64,000 nucleotides of DNA. It comes from Planomicrobium sp. YIM 101495 (GTDB taxonomy: Bacteria > Bacillota > Bacilli > Bacillales_A > Planococcaceae). Of this stretch, positions 54,573 to 63,300 are shown piece after piece. The notes under the pieces were generated by a model, which searched no databases, was not told the origin of the DNA, and saw nothing but the letters and a program-made list of their open reading frames with translations. A program made the translations under genes and the position numbers. The stretch spans positions 930,001 through 994,000 of the forward strand of contig NZ_WLZW01000001.1 of NCBI RefSeq assembly GCF_009707665.1, written 5' to 3'. The first letter of the stretch is position 1. Each line of letters opens with the position of its first letter.

Positions 54573-55313
54573 ATGAAAAAGAACTTATTATTTGCTGCAT
54601 CGATCTTGGCAATAAGCGGCTTCCTCGCTGCTTGTGGCACTGATGGCGCAGAGGAACAAGAACCTGCCGAAGACACTGCATCCACTCCGGAGGAAAGTGT
54701 CGAGGATGTCATCGAGGAAGAAACTGACGAAGACACGCCTGCGGATGACGTGATTGAAGAAGAACCGGCTGAAGAAGATGTGCCGGCAGAGTCGGATGAA
54801 TCGACGGATGATGCTGGTGATGTGATAGAAGAAGAGCCGGCTGAAGATACAGAAGATACAGATGATGCAGTAGAAGAAACTGTGAACCGCGCTGAAGCAG
54901 AAGGTACGTTGACGGAAAGTGACGAGCAATCTTATCAAGTGTACGTCCTTCCTGGCTACGAGCTGACTTCTGAAGAGCCTGGCAAAGATTCGTTGTACTT
55001 GGCTGAAGACGGCGGCGTGTTTATGCGTGTCGAAACATTCGATCCTGCGACACTCGATTTCAATGGTGCCAAAGATGCCTTGACGCAGACGCTAGAAGCA
55101 AGCACTGGTGAAACCAATTTGACAGAAGGCTCGCTTGATGGCGATTTTGTCAATTCAGCTGTTTATGAGACGTCTTCGGATGGCAGTAAAGTGACGGGCG
55201 TTGTGTTCGAGAAAGAGAATCTCGTTGTACGCTTGACGATTTTCGATTCTGCTGAAGGAACTGCAACTGCTGATTTCGTAGAGATGGGCAAAACAGTGCA
55301 ACCAATCCAATAA
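54573..55313 (+). CDS. Acidic-linker lipoprotein, unknown
   Basis: A 246-residue lipoprotein: signal peptide MKKNLLFAASILAISGFLAA with Cys21 in the lipobox, then about 85 residues of Glu/Asp/Thr-rich linker with three VIEEE repeats (DVIEEETDED, DDVIEEEPAEED, GDVIEEEPAEDT), then a C-terminal globular domain of about 130 residues (SYQVYVLPGYELTSEEPGKD onward). AAAGGAGG supports ATG 54573. The linker resembles that of the deacetylase lipoprotein at 12906-13757. Function unknown. Confidence 0.8.
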   Translation: MKKNLLFAASILAISGFLAACGTDGAEEQEPAEDTASTPEESVEDVIEEETDEDTPADDVIEEEPAEEDVPAESDESTDDAGDVIEEEPAEDTEDTDDAVEETVNRAEAEGTLTESDEQSYQVYVLPGYELTSEEPGKDSLYLAEDGGVFMRVETFDPATLDFNGAKDALTQTLEASTGETNLTEGSLDGDFVNSAVYETSSDGSKVTGVVFEKENLVVRLTIFDSAEGTATADFVEMGKTVQPIQ

Positions 55314-55320
55314 TGAAGTG

Positions 55321-55354
55321 GCACACGCATGCTTAGGCATGTGTGTGTTTTTTT
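55321..55354 (+). terminator. Terminator of the acidic lipoprotein gene
   Basis: CACACGCATGC pairs with GCATGTGTGTG (one G-T pair), loop TTAG, followed by seven T. Confidence 0.85.
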
Positions 55355-55360
55355 GTGGTG

Positions 55361-55599
55361 GAGTGTCGAAAAGTGAGGGCGAGTGCCGGGTGTGAATCCG
55401 CTGCGTCGCTTCGGACAGGACTCCCGGAAGAAGCCAAGCCGAAGAACGCTCGTCATACCCTCCGCCCAGTCCAAACCACCTCCTTCGCTGAGGGTGTGGG
55501 AGAAATGGGGATGAGAGGCAATTTTCATTTCATTCTAATTTTGGTGTTGAGTTGAATATCTGGGCGGCTGACTGCGTAGGCCGCTGTGGTTCTGATTTG
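55361..55599. repeat. Structured tandem repeat, copy 1
   Basis: About 239 bp starting GAGTGTCGAAAAG. It shares with copy 2 the blocks CTTCGG-ACA-GACTCCCGG, ACGCTC-TC-TACCCTCCGCC, GGAGAAATGG, TTTCATTCTAATTT and GGCGGCTGACTG-GTAGGCCGC. No coding potential is evident; short frames here are not preserved between copies. Confidence 0.7.
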
Positions 55600-55838
55600 G
55601 AGTGTGAAAAAGAAAGTTCCGGTGTCGCATGGAAATTCGCTGGCGGCTTCGGGACATGACTCCCGGGATAAGCTGAGCTAGGAACCGCTCATCTTATCCC
55701 TCCGCCATGTCCAGCCCAGCCACTTCGCTCGGGGTTGTTGGAGAAATGGTGGTGAAGTGAGTGCGAGCGTTTCATTCTAATTTAGTATTTCATATTTGTT
55801 TGGCGGCTGACTGTGTAGGCCGCCACTTTCAGATGATT
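55600..55838. repeat. Structured tandem repeat, copy 2
   Basis: Second copy, starting GAGTGTGAAAAAG. Its centre folds well: GGACATG/CATGTCC enclosing GGGATAAG-TGAGC/GCTCA-CTTATCCC. The copies are diverged, so the duplication is old or the elements arrived separately. Confidence 0.7.
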
Positions 55839-56118
55839 TTGTATGTAAAAGTTATCGGGAGCGTACCATTATTGATCCCTTTTTATCCAGCATCGCGTTG
55901 CAACTAAAATTGATAAAATATGACGAGATGATCACGAGTCACGACTGAATTTAAGATGACAACTCCCCTGCAATTCCCACATAATAACCTGGCACCTTCT
56001 AGTTGAAAGCGACGAAGGCATATTACGATGCTCAGCACTGCGCCTCTAACGTACGAAACTATGGAATGCAGGTCAGCTGAACTCCAGCTAAGTCCGTTTG
56101 CACACTTAAGAACACAAC
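55839..56118. other. Gene-free segment, nothing recognised
   Basis: About 280 bp between the tandem repeats and the mhqR terminator. No ribosome site with a credible frame, no clear promoter and no known RNA fold was seen. Confidence 0.4.
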
Positions 56119-56157
56119 AAACCCGGCAAGCAGCCGTCGAGGCTGCTTGCCGGGTTT
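56119..56157. terminator. Terminator of mhqR
   Basis: AAACCCGGCAAGCAGCC and its exact reverse complement around GTCGA, a 17-bp perfect stem. On the minus strand it is followed by GTTGTGTT, and it begins 8 bp after the mhqR stop. Confidence 0.85.
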
Positions 56158-56164
56158 ATTGTGC

Positions 56165-56608
56165 TCAGTATGAGAGGTCTTTGATAGATAGGCCAAGCTT
56201 TTTCAGGAGTTCGATCGCCTCGTCTTTTTCTTCATTTGATAATGACGACGTCAGCTCATGCAAGTTGTTCTCATGCTCCGGAAAGATTCCCGCCATAAAT
56301 TTCTCGCCTTCTTCGGAAATGACCGCATACGTTACGCGGCGATCAGTTGGGCAGTTTTCCCTAGTGATGTAGCCACGCTTTTCCAGCTTGTCGATGACGT
56401 ACGTAATCGAACCGCTCGCCAATAAGATTTTTCCACCTATTTTTTGCAGTGGCTGCCGGCCTTTGTGGTATAGAAGTTCCAAGACAGCGAATTCAGTCGG
56501 ATTCACCCCTTGCTGCTGGAAAAATGTGTTGGTCTGTTCAGTGATGGCTTTATGGGCACGTGACAAAACAATGAATAGTTTCAACGATTGTTTGATATCT
56601 TCATTCAT
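56165..56608 (-). CDS. mhqR: MarR family regulator, MhqR-like
   Basis: A 147-residue winged-helix repressor. VNPTEFAVLELLYHKGRQPL, KILLASGSITYVIDKLEKRG and the wing ENCPTDRRVTYAVIS match MhqR (YkvE) of B. subtilis, which represses quinone-detoxifying dioxygenases and reductases. None of its known targets is in the window. It lies between ktrD and the repeat region. A palindrome (56633-56646) near its promoter suggests autoregulation. Confidence 0.85.
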   Translation of the reverse strand: MNEDIKQSLKLFIVLSRAHKAITEQTNTFFQQQGVNPTEFAVLELLYHKGRQPLQKIGGKILLASGSITYVIDKLEKRGYITRENCPTDRRVTYAVISEEGEKFMAGIFPEHENNLHELTSSLSNEEKDEAIELLKKLGLSIKDLSY

Positions 56609-56632
56609 GAAAATCCACTTCTTTCAGGTTAA

Positions 56633-56660
56633 TAAACGATTATTCATCCAGTATAGCAAA
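56633..56660 (-). promoter_or_regulatory. mhqR promoter and candidate operator
   Basis: Minus strand: extended -10 TGCTATACT (56660-56652), then the inverted repeat AATAATCGTTTATT (56646-56633; arms AATAA/TTATT) at the expected transcription start. A MarR dimer bound there would block initiation. Confidence 0.5.
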
Positions 56661-56683
56661 AACTTGGACACTCTTCCTTCTTT

Positions 56684-58033
56684 TCACCCGATAATGACGC
56701 GTTCTTTCGGATAATGGAACTTTGCCTTGTGACTTTTGCCTCCGATTGTGAATAAAAACGAAATAAGGCCGACACGTCCGATAAACATCAAGAACATGAT
56801 GAGGAACTTGCCGATGCCGGACAAATCTTCCGTCAAGCCGAGCGACATCCCGCATGTTCCGAACGCTGAGGTGATTTCGAACAGGATCTGGATCGCGCTA
56901 GCTCCGGATTCCGTCACCATCATGACCATCATCGATATGACGACCATGATACCCGCAAGCAAGATGACTGCGAATGCGCGGAACACGTCGGTGGTCTCGA
57001 TTTCACGACCGAACAGTTGGATAACATTTTTGCCACGGGCGAATTGGATCAAGAATAAGATCACAATCGCGAACGTCGTTGTCCGGATTCCACCGCCTGC
57101 TGAACTCGGTGAAGCTCCGATGAACATCAGGACACTCATGAACAAGTTGGTCGGTTCGCCAAATGTCGTGATGTCGATCGTCGTCAAACCGCCTGAGCGG
57201 GAAGACACCGAATGGAACATCGCGCCGAATAGCGTTTCATGCCATGAGACACCTTTAAAGGCGCCGAACGATTCCAGCAGGAGAATGACTGCCGTGCCGC
57301 CGACAAGCAAGAAGCCGAACGTCGAGACCGTGATTTTTGTGAATAGTGAGAAGCGGAAGAATTCCTGGTTGCGCGCGAAGTATTCCTTCACTTCCATCAG
57401 TACCGGGAAGCCAATCGCGCCGAGTGTTATGAGGATCATTGTGACGATCTGGATGCCGTAATGATCCGCGAACGGCAGGTACGATGAACCGGTGATCGCG
57501 AATCCGCTGTTCGTCGTCGCTGCGATCGATGCAAAAACCCCTTGGAACATCGCTTCGCTTAGCCCGTCGTAATAGGGCAGAAAGAAAATGGTCAGAATCG
57601 TGGCGCCGATCAATTCGATCAATAATAAAATGGTGACAATGTTCCGGATCAACTTCACTACGCCGGCCAGCTGCGATTGGTTATTATCTGTCATGATCAA
57701 TTGGCGTTCCCGCAGGCCGATCCGTTTGCCGAGCAAGATCCACAAGAACGTCCCGATCGACATGATGCCGATGCCGCCGATCTGCATGATGAATAATAGG
57801 AGAACCAAGCCGAACGTCGTATAGGTCGTCGAAATATCCGTCACTGACAAACCTGTCACGCTCACAGCGCTGACCGCTGTGAATAGGCTGTCGATGTATG
57901 AAAGCGTCTCGCCTTGTTTGTGGACACCGGGCAATCTAAGAAGCAAGAAAGAAATGGTGATCGTCAAAAAATAGTAGGAGGCAATCACTTGGGCCGGTGT
58001 CAAATGAAATAGATTCCTGATCGTTCTTTTCAT
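56684..58033 (-). CDS. ktrD: Potassium channel subunit KtrD (TrkH/KtrB family)
   Basis: Membrane subunit of a Na+-linked K+ uptake system: 449 residues with four M1-P-M2 repeats whose P-loops carry the selectivity glycines (AVSVTGLSV, ATTNSGFAI, SSRSGGLTT, FGTCGMSLG). It is gated by a KtrA/KtrC ring such as the one encoded at 23637-24296. An upstream in-frame ATG (58060) has a poor ribosome site; ATG 58033, 11 bp after AAAGGA, is preferred. The mhqR-ktrD neighbourhood favours KtrD over KtrB. Confidence 0.9.
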   Translation of the reverse strand: MKRTIRNLFHLTPAQVIASYYFLTITISFLLLRLPGVHKQGETLSYIDSLFTAVSAVSVTGLSVTDISTTYTTFGLVLLLFIMQIGGIGIMSIGTFLWILLGKRIGLRERQLIMTDNNQSQLAGVVKLIRNIVTILLLIELIGATILTIFFLPYYDGLSEAMFQGVFASIAATTNSGFAITGSSYLPFADHYGIQIVTMILITLGAIGFPVLMEVKEYFARNQEFFRFSLFTKITVSTFGFLLVGGTAVILLLESFGAFKGVSWHETLFGAMFHSVSSRSGGLTTIDITTFGEPTNLFMSVLMFIGASPSSAGGGIRTTTFAIVILFLIQFARGKNVIQLFGREIETTDVFRAFAVILLAGIMVVISMMVMMVTESGASAIQILFEITSAFGTCGMSLGLTEDLSGIGKFLIMFLMFIGRVGLISFLFTIGGKSHKAKFHYPKERVIIG

Positions 58034-58201
58034 TTCAGTTCGAATCCTTTCTGCCTGCATTATCTTTACATTCTATGCGATGTGCTGCAGAAAGAAAAGG
58101 AAAAATATGCGATTCCAAATGATCTTCTGACGAATGCCGGATATTTGCCGATGAATCCCAGTTAAATGCAAGTTACCAGCACCCGCATGCTAATTCCACA
58201 C

Positions 58202-58250
58202 AAAAAATCCCCCGGCAGACCATGCATCACATGATTCACCAGAGGGATTC
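58202..58250 (-). terminator. Terminator of ykoY
   Basis: On the minus strand AATCCC-TGGT-CATG pairs with CATG-ACCA-like-GGGATT (imperfect) and is followed by TTTTTTG. Confidence 0.7.
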
Positions 58251-58279
58251 CAACACAAAGCGAGATACCCTGCTCGCCT

Positions 58280-59053
58280 TTACGCGTTATTTTCTTTTTT
58301 GTTCGAACGCAAGCCCGTAAGAACACCGACCACGATGATCAAGATCAGAACTGACCAGAATGTCAGTGTCCATGGTGTTGAATGTGGGAAGTCATGTGGC
58401 AAGATGCCGACGTTCTCGTGGGACAACGTCATGACCGTAAGCTTGACCCCTACCCAACCGACGATGACGAATGCGGCCGTTTCCAGTTGCGGGTATTTCT
58501 CCAGCAATTGAACGAATTTGTGGGCTGCGAAACGCATAATGATGACCCCGATCAAACCACCCAACAGCATGACAGCGAATTGTCCACCGTTGATGCCGCC
58601 GATATCAGCTGTACCCCAGTGTGGCAATGTAACAGCAAGCGCTACTGCCGCAAGCATCGAGTCAATCGCGAAGGCAATATCCGCAAGTTCGACTTTCAAG
58701 ACGGTCATCCAGAAACCAGAACCTTTTTTCTCTGATTTCGTGCCGTCTTCCAAAATTTCATCGGTCTCACCTTTTCGTTGATCATAGATGCTCTTAATCG
58801 AGATGAATAGAAGATAAGCTGCTCCTAATGCTTGAATCTGCCAGATGTTGACGAGCAAGGTGATCATGAACAAAGCGGCAAAACGGAAAATGAAGGCTCC
58901 TACCAGTCCATAAAATAAGGCCTTTTTCTGCTGTTCTTTCGGTAAGTGTTTTACCATGACTGCCATTACGACAGCGTTGTCTGCTGCAAGAAGACCTTCG
59001 AGCCCGATCAGGACTAATAGGACCCATGCATACTCCAAGATGATTGTTTCCAC
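58280..59053 (-). CDS. ykoY: TerC family manganese exporter YkoY/MeeY
   Basis: A 257-residue TerC/Alx-family membrane protein with about seven spans. Two acidic metal-binding helices are visible: GLEGLLAADNAVVMAVMVKH and LKVELADIAFAIDSMLAAVA. Family members export Mn2+, in part to metallate secreted enzymes. The start is GTG 59053, 7 bp after AGGAGG. The leader carries a yybP-ykoY riboswitch, so expression should rise with manganese. Confidence 0.92.
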   Translation of the reverse strand: METIILEYAWVLLVLIGLEGLLAADNAVVMAVMVKHLPKEQQKKALFYGLVGAFIFRFAALFMITLLVNIWQIQALGAAYLLFISIKSIYDQRKGETDEILEDGTKSEKKGSGFWMTVLKVELADIAFAIDSMLAAVALAVTLPHWGTADIGGINGGQFAVMLLGGLIGVIIMRFAAHKFVQLLEKYPQLETAAFVIVGWVGVKLTVMTLSHENVGILPHDFPHSTPWTLTFWSVLILIIVVGVLTGLRSNKKENNA

Positions 59054-59079
59054 TTCTTCTCCTCCTAAATTTTGCCAGC

Positions 59080-59227
59080 AAAAAAGACCTTTGCCTCCTT
59101 AAAGAAGGCAAAGGTCTCGCTAAGCAAAAATAATATTTACCAATCATAACCGATGGCAAGGTGCCATGTATTGACGACTATGAAATAGGTTTCCCTACAG
59201 CTACTCCCCTTTGACGCTGAGTCAAAG
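59080..59227 (-). ncRNA. yybP-ykoY manganese riboswitch with terminator
   Basis: The minus strand carries the diagnostic elements in order: CAAAGGGGAGTAGC (59221-59206 region), GTCGTCAATACATGGC, GCCATCGGTTATGATTGG and GCGAGACCTTTGCC. The last overlaps a terminator hairpin (GACCTTTGCCTTC/GAAGGAGGCAAAGGTC type, 59117-59080) ending in TTTTTT. Mn2+ binding should favour the antiterminated form and allow ykoY expression. Aptamer edges are approximate. Confidence 0.92.
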
Positions 59228-59246
59228 AATATGAAGTTGTAAGTTG

Positions 59247-59274
59247 ATTATAACATGCTCATCCGAAGTTGCAA
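59247..59274 (-). promoter_or_regulatory. Promoter of the ykoY riboswitch
   Basis: Minus strand TTGCAA (59274-59269), a 16-bp spacer, extended -10 TGTTATAAT ending at 59247. It starts just after the stop codon of the upstream SDR gene. Confidence 0.7.
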
Positions 59275-59278
59275 ACAA

Positions 59279-60355
59279 TTAGTGGATGTGAATCTGAAAA
59301 TTTTCCTCATGTTTATGGGCTTTGTAAAACTCGACCATTGCCGGCATGGTCTCTAGGAAGTCTGCACAGCGGATCCCACTGTCTTGCAGCAGTGCAGTCG
59401 CTACCGCCGTATCGAACGACGATTCCCACGTCATATAATCGAGCGTCTCCGCTTCGACGCGGAGATATTTCCGGATCGGTGCTACCTTCATTCCAGCTGC
59501 TGCGAATGCCCGCGGGAAACGGCCAGCCGGATATTTTCCGGTCATCTCGTAAACCATGGCGCGGTAAACTTCTTCGACAGGATACGGATTCGGATCCGTC
59601 AGATGAACGGTCTTGCTGGATGCTTCCGGAAGAGTGCTCAAATAAAGCGAGGCTTCCAAAATATAATCAATCGGAACGACGTTGATGTCTGCATGCGAAC
59701 GGCCGATGAACGGAATGAACGGCAAGAAACTCAAACGGTCGATCATGTTCAAGAAGAAATACGGTCCGTCGAATTTAACAGTTTCGCCGCTTTCCGCGCT
59801 GCCCCGGACGATGCCTGGACGAATAATCGTAACCGGGAGCTGCGCCTTCAGCGCATCGACCAATACTTCAGCCTCGAATTTCGTCTCTTCGTAGAAATTC
59901 TTGAACGCCATCGGACGCACGAGTTCATGTTCGTACAGTCTGCCCTCCCTGACACCGGCTACGTATGCCGTGCTGAAGTACATGTAACGTTCCAGCTCCG
60001 GCAAGGATCGGACAAACTGATTCATATTTTCCGTTCCAACGACGTTGACGCTCCATGCAAGATCTTTTGGTACGGCGAGGTCATAGACGGCAGCGAGATG
60101 CCAGACCGTCCATTTCTTCGTATGCATGAAGCGGAGATCCACTTCGCTCAGACCGAGGTCTTGCTTCGTAATATCCCCTTCGATCAAACGGATTTTCGGA
60201 CATCCCGTCATTTCTTCGATGGCAGCTGCCTGCTGTTCCGCTTTTTGCCGGTCAGCCGGAATGATCAAAGCTGCAAGCTCGGTATGATCCGCTGCGAGAC
60301 GTGCCATCAGCTGCGTTGCGATAAATCCTGGAAATCCTGTAAAGAATACGCTCAT
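59279..60355 (-). CDS. SDR family oxidoreductase, acyl-CoA-reductase-like
   Basis: A 358-residue extended SDR. MSVFFTGFPGFIATQLMARL contains the cofactor glycine motif (TGFPGFIA). YFSTAYVAG and the catalytic YEETK follow, then IIRPGIVRG and a substrate domain ending VEFYKAHKHEENF. Layout fits the NAD_binding_4 group (fatty acyl-CoA reductase/thioester reductase-like). ATG 60355 is 7 bp after GGAGG; an earlier ATG has no site. It follows the RND pump gene by 19 bp, so the two are probably co-transcribed. Confidence 0.85.
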   Translation of the reverse strand: MSVFFTGFPGFIATQLMARLAADHTELAALIIPADRQKAEQQAAAIEEMTGCPKIRLIEGDITKQDLGLSEVDLRFMHTKKWTVWHLAAVYDLAVPKDLAWSVNVVGTENMNQFVRSLPELERYMYFSTAYVAGVREGRLYEHELVRPMAFKNFYEETKFEAEVLVDALKAQLPVTIIRPGIVRGSAESGETVKFDGPYFFLNMIDRLSFLPFIPFIGRSHADINVVPIDYILEASLYLSTLPEASSKTVHLTDPNPYPVEEVYRAMVYEMTGKYPAGRFPRAFAAAGMKVAPIRKYLRVEAETLDYMTWESSFDTAVATALLQDSGIRCADFLETMPAMVEFYKAHKHEENFQIHIH

Positions 60356-60374
60356 CCTTCTTCCTCCATCCACC

Positions 60375-63300
60375 TTATGCTTTTTTGTTCATACGGCGTG
60401 TTTCCCGGTCAAACATGCTGTAAACGACAGGAACAACGTAAAGCGTCAGGAGTGTCGACGTGACTATCCCGCCGATGACCGCGATCCCCATCGGCTGGTT
60501 GATTTCTGTTCCTTCTCCGATGCCGAGCGCTAATGGCAATAGGCCAAGGACGGTCGTTAAAGCGGTCATTAAGATCGGGCGCAAACGGTCGCGTACTCCC
60601 ATTTTGATCGCTTCATACGATTCGATGCCCATCGCTTTACGCTGGTTGATGTAATCGACCAGTACGATGCCATTGTTGACGACAATCCCGACCAAGACAA
60701 GAATTCCGATGATCGCCGAAATACTGATCGGTGTTTGTGTAATAAGCAACGCGAGTGCGACACCGATCAACATGAGTGGCACAGTGAACATGATGACGAA
60801 TGGATATTTGAACGATTCGAACTGGGCTGCCATGACAAGGTAGACAAGGACGACTGCAAGGATCAACGCCAGCGTCATATCGCCGATCGCATCATCGAAC
60901 AGCTCGCGATCCCCACCGAAGGAAATGGTCGTGCCGCTTTCCAGATCCAGCCCATCGATCGCTTCGTCTACTCGTGTGGACATTTCCCCGAGTGTCAGAT
61001 CAGACATGTGTTGCAGTGTGAATGACACACTTTCCGCCTGATCGACACGTTGAATGCTGACGGGACCTTCCGCAATCTCGACAGCTGCAAGATCTTGAAG
61101 CTCGACGAATTGGCCGGAAGGTGTACGTAACGACAGTGTACGCAGTTTCTCTACGCTGTCTCGTTCCGCTTCTTCATACTCCACGAAGACGCTTAAAACA
61201 TCGTCATTTTCAGCAATTACTTGGGCAGCTTGGACACCGCGGGTGATGTTATTGACACTTTGAGCGATCTGTACAGGTGCCAAGCCTTGTTCGACAGCGG
61301 CTTCCTGGTCGACAGTGATCTGGATTTCCTGCAAGGTCTCTTCCCGGTCGCTGGTCAATTCTGTGACGCCGGACAAGTCACGGAGCTCTTTATCGATCCG
61401 TTCGACCGCATCATCTAGTCGTTTCGGATCGATGTCTGTGACGGTGAAATTCAATGTATTCGGAGCTGACCCAGCAGCTGTTTGCAGGACGAAGTTGACT
61501 TCCGCCCGGTCGCCTACAAGTTCTTTCATTTTCGGCTGCACATCATCGACAAATTCGAAGACCGAACGTTCACGCTCATCCAGCGGATTCAATTTAATGT
61601 ACAGTTCTGCCGTATTTGAAGAAGATGACCCTTGGGCCTGCCCTTGCTGTGTCGTTCCGATCAGCGCTACATACACATCGACATCGTCTTCTTTTTCAAG
61701 CTCCTGCTCGATGATTTGGACCACTTCATCCGTCGCTGTGCGGGAAGAGCCATTGTCAAGCTCCACTTGGACGCTGACGAAACCTTCATCCGTCGCCGGA
61801 AGGAATTCCGTCCCGACACGTGTCAGGCCGAACACCGCGACAATCGTCAAGACTGCTGTGATGGCAAAGATGATCAGGCGATGCTTCAACGCCCATTCGA
61901 CAGAACGCTCGAAATTCTTCAAACTCTTCGAACGTCTGCGTCTTGCTTCGTAATCACCTTTCGGCTTCGGCAGCAGACGTGCTGCGAGCATCGGGATGAC
62001 TGTCAATGCAACTGCGAGCGATGCGACCAAACTGAACGCAATCGTCAAGGCGAACTCAAAGAAAATCTCGCCGATCAAGCCTGAAATGAAGATCACCGGC
62101 ACGAAGACGACGACCGTCGTGAGCGTGGATGCCGTGATGGCACCTGCCACTTCTTTCGTCCCTTCCGATGCGGCTTTCTTCGGTGATTTGTCCATCGTCA
62201 AATGGCGCTGGATGTTTTCGATGACGACGATCGAGTTATCCACAAGCATCCCGATGCCGAGTGCCAGAGCGCCGAGCGTCAAAATATTCAAGGCGAAGTC
62301 CGCAAAGAACATGAGGACGAATGTCACGATCACCGAATAAGGGATCGCGACGCCGATGATAATCGGGCTCTTGATGCCTTTCAGGAAGAAGAACAGGACA
62401 AGCATGGCGAACAATCCACCGAATAGCAGCGTCTGCCCGATATTGCCGACTGCAAGCTGGATATAATCCCCTTGGTCAAACAGCACGTCCGCCTTGATGC
62501 CCGCGAACTCCTCTTCCTCCAATAATTCAGCCAGCTTTTCCTGGAATGCTGTGGAGACGTCTGCCGTATTCGCTCCGGATTCCTGCAGCGCCGATAGTAA
62601 GACAGCCGGCTGCTGACTCGCGCGTGTCTCGGAACTTGCATCCCGCTCCTTCACAGAGACGTCCGCAACATCCGCAATCGTCACATTGTTCCCGTCGAGC
62701 GGGTTGACCGTGACGATCAATTCGCCGATCTGCTCAGCACTTGAAATCGTGGACAGGATGCGCGTCGTCAATTGCTTGCCGTCTTCCGTCTCGATCGGTT
62801 CACCCGGAAGCGATACGTTATTCGCTTGGATCACCTGGACGATGTCCGACTGTTGGAGACCGCGCGCTTCCAATTCTTCCGCATTCAACGAGATGACGAT
62901 GTCTTCGATCAACGTCCCTGAGATGTTGACGTTCGCTACGCCTTCCGTCTGCAAGAGTTCCGTCTCTAACCGCTCAGCGAGAACGCGGATGTCGGCATCA
63001 TTGTCGCCGGATTGCAGTGACATTTGGATGACCGGAAATTGGGACGGGTCGAACTTCAAGAACCGCGGACTGCCGGCGTCATCCGGAATCGGTGTCTGAT
63101 CGATCCGTTGCAGCACATCCGCGTGGACATCGTTGATATCGGTCAACCAGCTGAATTGGAGCAGGATCAAGTTCGAACCTTCCTGCGAAATCGATTGCAC
63201 CGATTCGATGCCTGGCAATGTTGACAGCGTCTGTTCCAACGGTTTTGTCACTTTTTCGCTGACTTCCGTCGGGCTCGCGCCTTGATAATTCGTCACGACC

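Noticed and set aside
55163..55555. Short open frames in both directions over repeat copy 1
   Set aside because: Not preserved in copy 2 and without start signals; the sequence is better explained as a structured repeat.
56028..56372. 114-codon open frame on the plus strand
   Set aside because: Runs through the mhqR terminator and antisense to mhqR; no ribosome site.
59384..60463. 359-codon open frame on the plus strand
   Set aside because: Antisense to the SDR gene, whose frame has clear motifs; composition is that of a shadow.
61315..61953. 212-codon Ser/Thr-rich open frame on the plus strand
   Set aside because: Antisense to the RND pump gene, low complexity, no ribosome site.
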